64,000 bases of DNA from Euleptes europaea (taxonomy: Eukaryota; Chordata; Lepidosauria; Squamata; Sphaerodactylidae). Below, piece by piece: positions 31,879 to 42,814 of this stretch (position 1 is the first letter of the stretch; every line of letters starts with the position of its first letter). Made by a program: the position numbers and the translations under genes. The notes beneath the pieces are model-generated. The model saw only the letters and a program-made list of their open reading frames with translations. It did no database searches and was not told the DNA's origin. The DNA lies in the NCBI RefSeq assembly GCF_029931775.1, contig NC_079312.1:13771821-13835820 (forward strand), written 5' to 3'.

Positions 31879-31983
31879 CCTTCTGTGAGGCCTTGAAGGA
31901 AGAAGAAGGCCTTGCCTCAGAAGAAGCGCTGGAGAGTTTACCTGGAGGATCTCAAGAGAACATTTCCTTCCCAACTGAGCAAG
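31879..31983 (+). CDS. Gene C: 105-bp phase 1-1 exon
   Basis: Acceptor ctctcctcctgacag, donor caag/gtgaca. The acidic peptide contains EGLASEEALESLPGGSQENI. Gene D has two relatives at 47906 and 48252. It joins in frame to the finger exon at 34694. Confidence 0.75.
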
Positions 31984-32249
31984 GTGACAGACAATATCCT
32001 TTCCTGTTGGGGAAACAGAAGAGACAGAGCCTAGAATGGTCTCTTCTTTGTGCCCTGACGTGAGTACGTTATCCTTGAAGAGGAGTTTGGGTTGGGAATA
32101 AGTTCCCTGCTCCTCCTCACCCCCTCCCCATTCTCTGTGTTCCTTTGTGGACACCAACTTGGTGCCTCTTAAAGCAAAGCAAGGGGCCTCCTGCCCATCC
32201 CTCCAGAAGAAAAACAGGCCAGGGCAGGATGTCAAAATGGAGTTGAACA

Positions 32250-32763
32250 CATGAACAACACACATGAAGCTGCCTTATACTGAATCAGACCCTCGGTCCA
32301 TCAAAGTCAGTATTGTCTACTCAGACTGGCAGTGGCTCTCCAGGGTCTCAGGCAGAGGTCTTTCACATCAACTTCTTGCCTAGTCCCTTTAACTGGAGAT
32401 ACCATGGATTGAACCTGGGACCAGCATGATGTAGTGGTTAAGAGTGGTGGTTTGGAGTGGTGGACTCTGATCTGGAGAACTGGGTTCGATTCCCCACTCT
32501 TCCACATGAGTGGCAGATGCTAATCTGGTGAACCAGGTTGGTTTCCCCTTTCCTACACATGAAGCCAGGTGGGTGACCTTGGGCTAGTCACAGTTCTCTC
32601 AGAACTCTTTCAGCCCCACCTACCTCATAAGGTGTCAGTTGTGGAAAGAGTAAGGGAAGGAAATTATAAGCCAGTTTGATTCTTCTTAAAAGGTATAAAA
32701 CCCAACTCTTATTCTCCTTATTGCCAAGCAGATGATCTACCACTGAGCTACGTCCCTTCCCCT
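32250..32763 (-). repeat. tRNA-derived SINE hosting another SINE
   Basis: Pieces at 32250-32419 (catgaagctgccttatactg to gaacctgggacc) and 32728-32763 (ttgccaagcagatgatctaccac) are one minus-strand copy, interrupted by the cttctt-tailed SINE. Confidence 0.85.
32420..32727 (+). repeat. tRNA-derived SINE (cttctt-tailed) nested in a SINE
   Basis: It runs agcatgatgtagtggttaag to aaacccaactcttattctcc, full length, inserted between ggacc and attgcc of the older SINE. Confidence 0.85.
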
Positions 32764-32770
32764 AAGGTGG

Positions 32771-32850
32771 CTGTTGCCAGCGTGGTGTAGTGGTTAAGAG
32801 CAGTGGTTTGGAGCAGTGAACTCTAATCTGGAGAACCAGGTTTGGGGTGA
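32771..32850 (+). repeat. Truncated tRNA-derived SINE
   Basis: Only the head remains (gccagcgtggtgtagtgg, atctggagaaccaggtttg), cut by the start of the CR1 at 32852. Confidence 0.8.
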
Positions 32851-32851
32851 A

Positions 32852-33868
32852 CAGCGAGGTGACCAGATTTGTAGATGACACCAAATTATTTAGGGTTGGT
32901 AAAACAAAATCAGACCATGAAGAGTTCCAAAAGGATCTCTTCATACTGGAGGGATGGGCATTACAATGGCAAATGAGATTCAATGTGAGCAAGTGTAAAG
33001 TGATGCATCTTGGGGCAAAAGAACACATTTGCACTGATGGGATCTGTGCTGGCAGCGACAGACCAAAAAAGGGATCTTGGGGTGGTAGTGGATAGCTCAA
33101 TGAGGATGTCAACCCAGTGTGTGGCTTCTGTGCAAAAGGCAAATTCTATTCTGGCCATAATTAAATGAGGAATAGAAAATAAAACTGCTGCTATCATACT
33201 ACCCTTGTACAAATCTGTGGTGAGCCCACACCTGGAATTCTGTGTACAGTTCTGGTCACCACACTGGAAAAGGATATAGCAGAGTTTGAGAAGGTGCAGA
33301 AAAGAGCAACCAAAATGATCAGGGGGCCAGAGCAACTGCCCTGTGAGGAGCGGTTAAAACGCGTAGAGCTGTTTAGCTTGGAAAGAAGGCAGTTAAGGAG
33401 AGACATTACAGAGGTCTATAAAATTATGCATGGTATGGAGACAGTGGACAAGGAGAAGCTTTTCTTTCTCTCTCATAATACCAGAACGCTGGGTCATCTG
33501 CTGAAGCTGGAGGGTGAGAGATTCAAAACAGATAAAAGGAAGTATTTCTTCACACAACACATAGTTAAATTGTGGAACTCTCTGCCCCAGGATGTGGTGA
33601 TGGCTGCCAACTTGGAAGGCTTTAAGAAGGGAGTGGACATGTTCATGGAAGAGAGGGCTATCCATGGCTACTAGTTAAAAAGGATAGTAGTCATGATGCA
33701 CACCTATTCTCTCTAGGATCAGAGGAGCATGCCTAGTATATTAGGTGCTGTGGAAGACAGGCAGGACAATGCTGCTGCAGTTGTTTGTGGGCTTCCTAGA
33801 GGCACCTGGTTGGCCACTGTGTGAACTTGATGTGCCTTGGTCTGATCCAGCATGGCTTTTTTTATGTT
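32852..33868 (+). repeat. CR1 LINE, 3' kilobase with ORF2 C-terminus
   Basis: It encodes the RT catalytic region (VTRFVDDTKLFRVG, WQMRFNVSKCKVMHLG) and then the CR1 C-terminus (FSLERRQLRRDITEVYKIMHG, KYFFTQHIVKLWNSLPQDVV). It ends with the ggttggccactgtgtgaac tail. The frame is interrupted between about 33090 and 33290, so it is decayed. It is 5'-truncated. Confidence 0.85.
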
Positions 33869-33874
33869 CATATG

Positions 33875-34040
33875 AGAGTGGGAATATGAGGGTGAGGTTT
33901 GGGGAGGGGAACAACCTCAGCAGGGTCCAATGGTATAAAGTCCACCCTCAAAGGACCCATTTTCTTCAGAGGAACTGACTTGTGAAGTTGGGAGATGAGT
34001 TGTAATTTAGTGAAATCTCCAGGGGCCCCCAGAGGATGGC
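33875..34040 (+). mobile_element. AGGGTTGCCA MITE, degenerate
   Basis: It has gtgaggtttggggaggggaac, cagcagggtccaatggtat, cccattttcttcagaggaactga and aaatctccaggggc, with both ends lost. From 34041 to 34349 nothing is recognised. Confidence 0.5.
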
Positions 34041-34349
34041 AGTGCTGCTCATTCAATATTCAAACTACCATTAAAAATCATGAGCAGAGAGAGCGGGTGC
34101 ACTTCTAGTACAATAATAATGGAAAAGTAATGAAGCTGAGCGGTCAAGAACTGTCTGCTCTTCTTTTGAGGTCTCAAGAGCAACACAAGGCAACAAAAAG
34201 ATTCCCCTTTCTGCCGGCTTTGGCCGTCTGCTCTGGTTACTTCTGTGTCTCCATCCAGGCTTCAGGTTAGAGGTTGCAGATGCTTTTCCAGGCCTGTAGT
34301 TCTCTTCTGGGAAGTGTCACTTCCTAATCAGTGTCCCTGCTTTGAAGTG

Positions 34350-34650
34350 CTTGAGAGCCAGTGTGGTGTAGTGGTTAAGAACAGTGGTTTGGACTCTGAT
34401 CTGGAGAACCGGGTTTGATTCCCCACTCCTCCCCATGAGCAGTGGAGGCTAATCTGGTGAACTGGATTTGTTCCCCTGCTCCTACACATGAAGCCAGCTG
34501 GGTAACCTTGGATTAGTCACACTCACTCAGCCCCACCTACCTCACAGGGTGTCTGTTGTGGGGAGGGGAAGGGAAGGTGATTGTAAGCCAGTTTGAGTCT
34601 TCCTTAAGTGGCAGAGAAAGTCAGCATATAAAACCCAACTCTTCTTCTTC
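34350..34650 (+). repeat. tRNA-derived SINE next to a splice acceptor
   Basis: It is a full-length cttctt-tailed SINE (gccagtgtggtgtagtgg to cccaactcttcttcttcttg). Its tail ends about 45 bp before the acceptor of the gene C finger exon. Confidence 0.88.
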
Positions 34651-34693
34651 TTGTTCCCTGGGGTCTTATTTGATTTTTGTCTCTCTGATTCAG

Positions 34694-36516
34694 CAGGAGA
34701 TGAGTGGGAGGCAGAGAATGAGAGGGAACCAGGAGGGATGTCTGCAGAAAAAGAGGAGTATCTGGAGGCAGAAGAGGAACCTGGGAATCGACAGAGAGCC
34801 AAAAAGCAGTGGAGATCAAAAAAGGAAGGAAAATGGAAGCAGAGGAAAGAATTGGTTCCCTGTCAGGGCCAGAACTTGCATGAGATCTCAAACCAAGACA
34901 ATATGCCGAAGAGAACGAAGGGGAATAAGTTCCCTGTGGATGGGAAAGGGTCCTGCTGCAAAGCCAGTGATAAGAAAAATCAGAAAATCCCAACAGGTAA
35001 GAACCAACATAAATGCAAGGAATGCGGGAAAAACTTCAGTCATGGTAAAGTCCTTGCTGAACATCAAAGATCTCATGAAGGGGAGAAACCATATGAATAC
35101 TTAGAGTGCAGAGAGGACTTTGGTCAGCATGGAACCCTTGTGGCACATAGAAGGATTCACACAGGGGAGAAGCCATATAAATGCTTGGAGTGTGGAAAGA
35201 ACTTTTCTCAAAGTGGGGACCTCACTAAACATCAAAGGATTCACACAGGGGAGAAGCCATATGAATGTTTGGAATGTGGGAAGAGCTTCAATCAGAGTAC
35301 AGGCCTTATTCATCACCGAAGGATTCACACACGGGGGGAGAAGCCATACAAATGCTTGGAGTGTGGGAAGAGCTTCTCTTATAGTGGTGACCTCACTAAA
35401 CATCAAAGGATTCACACAGGGGAGAAGCCATATAAATGCTTGGAATGTGGGAAGAGCTTCAGTCAGCATGCACACCTTATTTCACATCGAAGGATACACA
35501 CGGGGGAGAAGCCGTATAAATGCTTGGAGTGTGGGAATAGCTTCAGTCACAGCACAGCTCTTACATTGCATCTCTGGCTTCACAAAGGTGAGAAACCATA
35601 TCAGTGTTCGGAATGTGGGAAGAGTTTCAATCACAGCACAACCCTGACTCGTCACAGAAGGATTCATACAGGGGAGAAGCCGTATAAGTGCTTGGAATGT
35701 GGAAAGAACTTCTCTGACAGTGGCAACCTCACTAAGCATCAAAGGATTCACACAGGGGAGAGGCCATATAAATGCTTGGAATGTGGAAAGAACTTCTCTC
35801 ACAGTGGCGACCTTGCTACGCATCGAAGAATTCACAGAGGGGAGAGGCCATATAAATGCTCAGATTGTGGCAAGAGCTTTTTTGATCAGTCAGGCCTTAA
35901 TAAACACAAGAGGATTCACACAGGAGAGAAGACATATAAATGCTTGGAGTGTGGGAAGAGCTTCAATCAGCGAGCACACCTCACTTCACATCAAAAGATT
36001 CACACAGGGGAGAAGCCGTATAAGTGCTTGGAGTGTGGGAATAGCTTCAGTCACAGCACAGCCCTTACATTACATTTCTGGCTTCACAAAGGTGAGAAAC
36101 CATATCAGTGTTTAGAGTGTGGGAAGAGTTTCAGTCACAGCACAACCCTTTCTCATCACCAAAGGATTCACACAGGGGAGAAACCATATAAATGCTCAGA
36201 TTGTAGCAAGAGCTTTTTTGATAAATCAAGCCTTAATAAACATCAAAGGATTCACACAGGGGCGAAGCCATATAAATGCTCTGAGTGTGGAAAGAACGTC
36301 TCTTTCAGTGGCTACCTCATTACGCATCAAAGGATCCATACAGGAGAGAAACCATATAAATGCTCTGAGTGTGGTAAGAGCTTCAGTCAGCATGCAAACC
36401 TCATTAAACATCAAAGGATTCACACAGGAGAGAAGCCATATAGATGCTCTGAGTGTGGAAAGAGCTTCTCACAAAATACCCACCTAACTGTACATCAAAG
36501 GATTCACACAGGATAA
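34694..36516 (+). CDS. Gene C: C2H2 zinc-finger exon (18 fingers)
   Basis: This is the terminal exon of a KRAB zinc-finger gene. The acceptor gattcag is followed at once by CAG, giving a possible one-residue variant; the phase matches the exon at 31879. The seven coding parts sum to 814 codons including the stop. A basic linker of about 107 residues precedes 18 fingers. Finger 2 lacks its first cysteine ([14 protein letters not shown]). The linker after finger 4 has one extra residue (HTRGEKP). Fingers 7 and 13 share a rare second half ([16 protein letters not shown]-like, second spacer kept). Fingers 6-8 and 11 recur as 12-15, so part of the array is a block duplication. It stops straight after finger 18. 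It is a nuclear DNA-binding probable repressor; the target is unknown. Confidence 0.93.
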
Positions 36517-36722
36517 GCCATAACAATGCTCAGAGTGTTGGAAGAGTTTCAGTCAGGGCACAATGCTTACTTGTCACCAAAGGATTCACACTAGGGGGAA
36601 AACTTCACATTGAAGCATTCACACGGGAGAAGCCGTCTAAATGCTGAGAGTGTAGCAAGAGCTTTTCTCATAAATCCTGTGTTATGTGCATGAGGATCAC
36701 TGCAGAGAAATTATATAAATGC
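36517..36722 (+). pseudogene. Decayed zinc fingers after the gene C stop
   Basis: Finger-like remnants continue past the stop: ggaagagtttcagtcagggcac, ccaaaggattcacac, aagcattcacacgggagaagcc, agtgtagcaagagcttttctc. They are out of frame. The matching stretch after gene D (51713-51925) aligns with them, so a longer ancestral array shortened before or after the duplication. Confidence 0.75.
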
Positions 36723-36766
36723 CTGTTTTTTTTTCTTGATCAATTTACTAGAAATGTTCCTGCCTG

Positions 36767-37252
36767 TGAGGTACTGTTCGTCCTTACTCTACCGTTTGTT
36801 GGCCCTCCCTTGTGTCACCCTGTTAGGGCAAATCTCCCTCAGGCCTCAGAATAGGAGGGCAGGGCATTGCGTCACCTTGTTCCTCCTCCCAGCTGGACAA
36901 GTACCCTCCGCCACCTGGGTCTGCAAGCAACTCTTTCCTTCCTGTACTGATCAGGGAGTTCTCTTTTATGCTTCCCTGTACTACACCCCCCTCCTACTAA
37001 TCTCCCTCCTGGGTTTTAACTATCCGTTTACCCCGTTGCCACTCACCCAGACTGCACCTCCATTGGTGCCATGGTCTTGTCAGCACGCTCACTCCCCTGC
37101 CCCACCCCTTGGCCTCCCTTGCCCATCCTAGCCTTCCCTGAGCTTCTTATTGTATTGAGGCTGGGTAGAGTTCCATTGCCAATCCTGCTTCAAGCCTTGA
37201 GAAAGCCACCCCAGCTCCCTTGGACCTTTGTGTCAGCCCGAATCTCGTGACA
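36767..37252 (+). other. Unassigned C/T-rich stretch, possible old LTR
   Basis: It begins tgtgaggtactg and ends ctcgtgaca, which would fit LTR ends, but no flanking duplication or partner is visible. A short open frame inside has no recognised homology. From 37253 to 37329 nothing is recognised. Confidence 0.25.
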
Positions 37253-37329
37253 CCAACAAATGATGTAAGTGGGGTCTCCGTGGGATGGAAATCTTCGGCT
37301 GTATCAACAGAAGTATAGTGTCCAGATCA

Positions 37330-37960
37330 TGCGAAATGATGCTTTGCTCTAGTTAGACCTCACCTAGAGTATTATGTTCAGTTTTGGGCACTGCAATTTA
37401 AGAAGGATGTAGGCAAGCTAAAATATGCCCAGAGGAGGGCAACAAAGATGGTGAGGGGTCTGGAGACCAAGTCCTATGAGGAAAGGTTGAAGGAGCTGGG
37501 TATGTTTAGCCTGAAGAGGGGAAGACTGAGAGGGGATGTGATAACCATGTTCAAGTACTTGAAGGGCTGTCATATAGAGGAAGGTGCCGTGTTGTTTTCT
37601 GTTGCCTCAGAAGGTCGGACCAGAACCAACGGGTTGAAATTACATCAAAAGAGGTTTCCTATAGACATTAGGAAGAATTTTCTAACAGTTGGAGCTCTTC
37701 CTCAGTGGAACAGGCTTCCTCGGGAGGTGGTAAGCACTCCTTCCCAGGAGGTTTTTAAGCAGAGGCTAGATGGCCATCTGTCAGCAATGCTGATTCTATG
37801 ACCTTAGGGAGCTCATGAGAGGGAGGGCATCTTGGCCATCTTCTGGGCATGGAGTAGGGGTCACTAGGGGTGTGGGGGGGAGGTAGTTGTGAATTTCCTG
37901 CATTGTGCAGGGGGTTGGACTAGATGACCCTGGAGGTCCCTTCCAACTCTGATTCTATGA
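37330..37960 (+). repeat. CR1 LINE 3' end
   Basis: It encodes ERLKELGMFSLKRGRLRGDV, NFLTVGALPQWNRLP and then the tail gggttggactagatgaccctgg to ccaactctgattctatg. It is 5'-truncated. From 37961 to 38236 nothing is recognised. Confidence 0.85.
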
Positions 37961-38340
37961 AAGGAAGCGGCCGTTCCTCCTGCACTGCTCCTGGGATGGC
38001 TGCCTATGTCCTGGTGGTTGGGATAGCTGGGTAGGTCACGGCTGTCTTCTGTGGCGAAGGGAGGGGGCCTGGTGGCTTTCATGGCAGGGCTTGTGAGTCC
38101 AGAGCTGGCCCATCAGTCTGGTTCAGGTGGAGGCTGAGGGTTGGCCTTAAAAGAACGTTTCCATCTTGAAACTGAAGTAAAATTTTCACCCATTAAATAT
38201 GTTTAGAGAAAACATTTTTAGGTAAGGTTAATCAGTGCTCCCCTGCCCTGGATAGCCTGAATTTGTCAGATCATGGCTGCTCAGCAGGGTGGACCTTTGT
38301 TAGTACTTGGGTGGGAGACCATCAAGGAATACCAAGGGTC

Positions 38341-40762
38341 AAGGGTTGCGGGGAAAGGTGAGCGTCCGCTCAACCCAGTCTATGGAGGGATTGTGTCCCA
38401 ACAACCAATTCATCCCTAACACAATGGGTGCGGTGATGGGGGCAATGGTAAAATAAAGTCGTTCCCAATGCTCCCCTATAGCCATGACGACCGCGGCGGT
38501 GCGGTGAGTTACAGGTCCTTTTTTAAAGTCACTGCCATCCATCTGGGAAAAGCGGATGGGTTCAGGTAGCCGCTTTCGCTTAACGCGCAATTGTTGGGCA
38601 GCCTCTTCGCTTATCAGGGTGCGGGCACAACCCGAGTCAACTAGGGCCGTAAAGTCTAACGTGGGCCCCCCTTTAGGCAGTGAGAGATTGACCTTTACAT
38701 ACACATTGTCTTCCTGAGCGCTTACCATCAGTGGAGCTCCTTGCACAACGTTCGGAGCGGTCTGCTGAGGAGCCCCCTTTACAGCAGACCGACAGCGTTT
38801 TTTGCCGGCATGTCCCAGTCCTCCTCCTCGCTGGAGGAAGCAGCTGCGGTATTTGTAATCCGTGACTCCGATGAGTCAAAGGCTTTATTTGTAATCCGTG
38901 GCCCCGATGGGCCGGCAGGGTCCGAGGCTTCGACCTCGGCGCGTGCGTGCAAGGCCGAGGGTGTGCTCCGTCGGCTCGGTGCGCCGCTTCGGCGGCGAGG
39001 TTGCCCCTCGGGAGGGGGCTTCTCAGGTTCGGTCGTTGCCGGATGAGACGGTCCCGGACATCCAGGTCGTGAAGGGCATTGAGAGGCAAAGTGTCCTCTT
39101 CCCCCGCAAACGAGACAGACCCTGCTCTCAAAGCGTTTGCGGCGGTCGGTCACGGAGGGTCCTCCCCCCGAGGGGGGACGGGAGTCCTTTGGACCGCCGG
39201 GCCTGTCTCCACGGGTCTTGGTCTCCCGTCCGGTGCGTTGTCGGGACAGGAGCAGCAGTTGTTTTCGGTTTTCGATGTCAGCGGCGTGGCGGACCCACCC
39301 TTCAACATCGGGAGGGTTACCTTGCATGAAAGCCCAGTGTTGTAATTCCGGGTTCAAACCTTCGCGGAAACACTGCACCCTGGTAGCTTCACTCCAGTCC
39401 AAAATGCGACTCGAGAGCGACTGGAACTCGCTGGCATACTGCGTGACAGACTTAGTCTCTTGGCGCAGTTGTTGCAAGGCATCTTTGCTCGCTCACCCAA
39501 ATGCGGGTCCTCGAAACGGTGTCGAAGGGCGACCATGAAGTCATCGAGACTTCGCAAGACCGGGGAGTGGAGCTCATACTGCTGTACCATCCAGGCGGCC
39601 GCCTCCCCAAGTAGGAGGGACGCCATGTATTGGACCCGGGATTCTTGCGAGGTAAAAGTCCGGGCCTGTTCACGCATTAAAATGTCCACTTGCACCATAA
39701 AAAACGTCAGCTGGTCACTCGACCCGTCATACGTGACCTTCAGATCTCGGCGGGCCGGTGGAGCGGGACGGATGGGAGGTGCGGGGACCCCGGGTGGGCC
39801 TGGTGGTTGCTTTCCGTCCGCCGGAGCCACGGGTGGAGTCTGAACCTTCAGGTCGTCCATGGCTTGGGCCATGTCCAGCATCACTGCGTTCATGGCATCC
39901 ATCCGGTCTAGTAACTCCTGGCGCTCTTTCTGCCAGCGCTGCCGCTCCTCATCCATCTGGTGAAGCAGCAGGGCTTCCTTTCGGGCGGGATCGTCCTCGA
40001 ACCCCAACCCATGAACTACAGTCCGTCTTGACTGCGCGTCGCTCTGCGGGAGCAACCAATGCCGGGGAGATTCCAGCCAGGTCTCCAAGCGGGTGGGCTT
40101 GGGCTTTGCACCCAAACCCGATCCTGAGTCAGCTCCACTGGGCGTCTTCCCAGTCGACTTCCCTTCCGAAGGGGCCAGGTCGGGCTGTTTGGGTACAGCG
40201 TCGTCCTTCTTGTCGTCGTCATCCCCGTTGCCTGCCATAGCTGTCCAAGAACGGTACAGGAGCAGGATAACGAGGCAAAGACTTGCAACTTAATGTGAGG
40301 GTTCCCAACCTCCCTGTGCAAACTCCATAAAATCACTTGCTCAGACTGTCATGCGGAAACAAGGATCTTTATTGGAAGCTTCAGGTAGTACAGGCCTTAC
40401 ACTGGTAAAGTTGCAAGTGCTTACAGTTTCACAAAGACAGAATTATAACCCCTACAGGGAAGCAGATGTCAAGCGTATGTTATGGGAAGCGATAACTGTG
40501 CATGGTCCAAAACATCAAAGAACTCAGGGAGCTTGTTAGTACTATCTACCCTCCAAGGCCATAGCCGGTGGAAGGGAGTCAGTGAGAGCAAGGGAGGGAC
40601 GTGGGAAGAGGGAAGAGACATTCCAACCTGGGGCCTGTCAGATGCCGCGCCTGAACCAAGGAAAGGCAAGAGGCCTGGACTGCTTTTACGAGTCCAGGGA
40701 GGGGGGGGGGAAACATACAAGGCAAAGGCCTTACCCAAGGCAAAGGCGTACAGACCCTCACA
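38341..40762 (-). mobile_element. Ty3/Gypsy chromovirus T2, partial copy
   Basis: This is a fossil minus-strand LTR retroelement. Its parts are one LTR (40294-40762), gag (38779-40238, capsid block FFMVQVDILMREQ and zinc knuckle CLVCGGRGHFASQC) and protease (38339-38746, ALVDSGCARTL). Pol and the second LTR are absent. It is broken. It is closely related to T3 in gag and protease but its LTR differs, so it is a sister subfamily. Age cannot be read from LTR divergence because only one LTR remains. Confidence 0.85.
40294..40762 (-). mobile_element. T2 LTR
   Basis: It is 469 bp with TGTGAGGGT / ACCCTCACA ends. The primer-site region next to it reads ttaagttgcaagtc in element sense, the same as in T3. 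Confidence 0.8.
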
Positions 40763-40827
40763 GCTATGCAGAGGGCAGTCAATGGCAAACCACCTCTGAA
40801 CATCTCTTATCTTAAAAACCCTACAGC

Positions 40828-41120
40828 AGGGGTGTCGAACTCATTTGTTATGAGAGCTGGATATGTCACAAATGTCACTTGGTTGGGCCCAGCCATGTGA
40901 ACCATAAAATTTAATGCCAGATACCAGAGATACAAACTTTATAGAAGACACAGGCAAAGCCAATTAATGGTATTATTTCTTTTACATTTTTTTTACTTAA
41001 AACACAAGCGATTCTACAGTATTTTATTTTATTTAAAAGTCTTTGATAAAATTGGGACTGGGAGGAGGTGAGCGGCTGCCTGCCTTAGCTGGCTCATGGG
41101 CCGGATAAGAGCCCTCAAGA
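40828..41120 (+). mobile_element. hAT-type element, 5' part
   Basis: It starts caggggtgtcgaactcatttgtta, a common hAT MITE end, and includes ggctcatgggccggataagagccc. The far end is missing. It is followed by a SINE scrap (gctgggtgaccttgggccagtc). Confidence 0.55.
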
Positions 41121-41167
41121 AAACTGCTGGGTGACCTTGGGCCAGTCATACACTCTTAGCCCAATCT

Positions 41168-41265
41168 ACCTATCTGAAGAAGACAGCTGTGACTTACGAA
41201 AGCTCATACCCTGCCAGAAATTTTTGTCATTCTTTAAGGTGCTGGACTCTTGCTCTTCTCTACTA
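41168..41265 (+). repeat. PLE-B copy with degenerate hammerhead-like core
   Basis: It shows tatctgaagaagacagctgtgac, ttacgaaagctcataccctgcc and ttaaggtgctggactcttgc. The stem has changes relative to 27009. From 41266 to 41883 nothing is recognised. Confidence 0.6.
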
Positions 41266-41883
41266 CCTCATACAGTTTTGTCATAGAGAAGATTTCTGCT
41301 TCAACGTGAGAACTGCAACAATTATTAAGAGAAGCGTATTGCATCTTTCCCTTGAAGACATGGATGCCCTGTGGTTTAAATGAAGTAAACAGGACTTCTT
41401 TTTGGGGGGTAGGTGTATACAAAAAATCCTGACTTGATGCATATTGATTGTGTGTAGTTCCTCTCCCCTTAAGATACTTGACCTTAGAGAATATAGGAGG
41501 TTCTTACAGATCGGGTTACTCCATCCCCAAGTAAGCAGTTTCTCCTGTCTACTGATGTAGCTCTTTCTGCCTTTGAGCAGAATATTTCTGTGGTCTGTTG
41601 AATAAATTGTTTGATGCCACATAGAAACATTGATGTATTAATCCAGATTTGGTCATATATTTTATTCTGTTGATATAGGAATGCATTAAAACAAATTTAT
41701 TAGGTTTCTGGTTTTATAAATATTGTTTTTCAGCTGTTTGCAGTGATATTTTCAGTGCTTTTTGCCTAGTATCTCATATGTAGACGGAAGACTTCAAAAA
41801 GTCTTTGAAGGTCTAGCACGTAAATACAGACTTTCAGGATCCCTTTAATTTCCAGCCTGATTGGAAGTTTGCTTTCCCCCTTA

Positions 41884-42447
41884 ACAAGACCATAAGAAAG
41901 GCCCTGCTGGGTCAGACCAAGGCCCATCAAGTCCAGCAGTCTGTTCACACAGTGGCCAACCAGGTGCCTTTAGGAAGCCACAAACAAGACGACTGCAGCA
42001 GCACCATCCTGCCTGTGTTCCACCGCACCCAAAATAATAGGCATGCTCCTCTGATACTAGAGAGAATAGGTATGCAGCATGACTAGTATCCATTCTAACT
42101 AATAGCCATGAATATCCCTCTCCTCCATGAATATGTCCACTCCCCTCTTGAAGCCCTCCAAGCTGGCAGCCATCACCACATCCTGGGGCAGGGAGTTCCA
42201 CAATTTATGTGTTGTGTGAAAAAATACTTCCTTTTATCTGTTTTGAATCTCTCGCCCTCCAGCTTTAGCAGATGACCCCGTGTTCTAGTATTATGGGAGA
42301 GGGAGAATAACCTCTCCCTGTCCACTCTCTCCAAACCATGCATAATTTTATAGACCCCTATCATGTCTCCCCTCAGCCGCCTTCTTTTCAAGCTAAACAG
42401 CCCCAAGCGTCCTAACCGCTCCCGATAGGACAGTTGCTCTAGTCCCA
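41884..42447 (-). repeat. CR1 LINE 3' end
   Basis: The minus-strand frame encodes RLGLFSLKRRRLRGDMIGVY and GHLLKLEGERFKTDKRK. The tail gaccataagaaaggccctgctgg is at the left. It is cut at 42447 by a hAT-like element. Confidence 0.85.
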
Positions 42448-42812
42448 TGTTGGCGAACCTATGGCACGCGTGTCGGACTTGGCACGCCGAGCCCTCTCTG
42501 CCGGCACGCTCAGGTAAGTTGAGCAGCTGGGCGGTGGGGGCTTTGAACCCTCCCCCCCTTCCCTGAACCGCTGTTGAAAGCCTCCCCCCCACGTCCTGCT
42601 TCAGGAGGCCAGGTCATCCGAGCTGGTAGACCTGGCCCCTGGGAAAAGCCATCCACTGGAGGCCAGGTCATCCGGACTGGTAGACCTGGCCCCCAGGAGA
42701 GAGAAGCAAGTGATCCCTGCTCCGAGAGACCAGGTGTTAAAGTATGAGTTGTTTTTTCTAAACTAAACCCTCAGTATTCAGGTTAAATTGCCGTGTTGGC
42801 ACTTGGCGATAA
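42448..42812. mobile_element. hAT-like element between two CR1 fragments
   Basis: It contains atgttggcgaacctatggcacgcg at one side and ttgccgtgttggcacttggcgat at the other, features of a hAT family widespread in vertebrates. The interior has two ggccaggtcatccg direct copies. The exact ends are uncertain. Confidence 0.5.
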
Positions 42813-42814
42813 AT

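Larger units (their letters stand above)
38237..40826 (+). repeat. 5S-derived SINE split by chromovirus T2
   Basis: The head at 38237-38340 (gatagcctgaatttgtcagatc, ttagtacttgggtgggagacc) and the tail at 40763-40826 (cagtcaatggcaaaccacctctg) flank the retroelement. Confidence 0.75.

Noticed and set aside
35101-36423. Long open frames on the minus strand across the finger exons
   Set aside because: They are antisense shadows of the finger repeats, with peptides such as LLPCVNPLM repeating every 28 residues.
35100-36510. Regular 84-bp repeats that could look like a tandem or CRISPR-type array
   Set aside because: They are codons of C2H2 zinc fingers with TGEKP linkers. The same holds for 12000-12490, 21940-22430 and 50450-51700.
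36767-37252. Possible LTR (TGTGAGG to GTGACA)
   Set aside because: No target duplication, no partner LTR and no internal retroelement sequence; kept only as an unassigned stretch.
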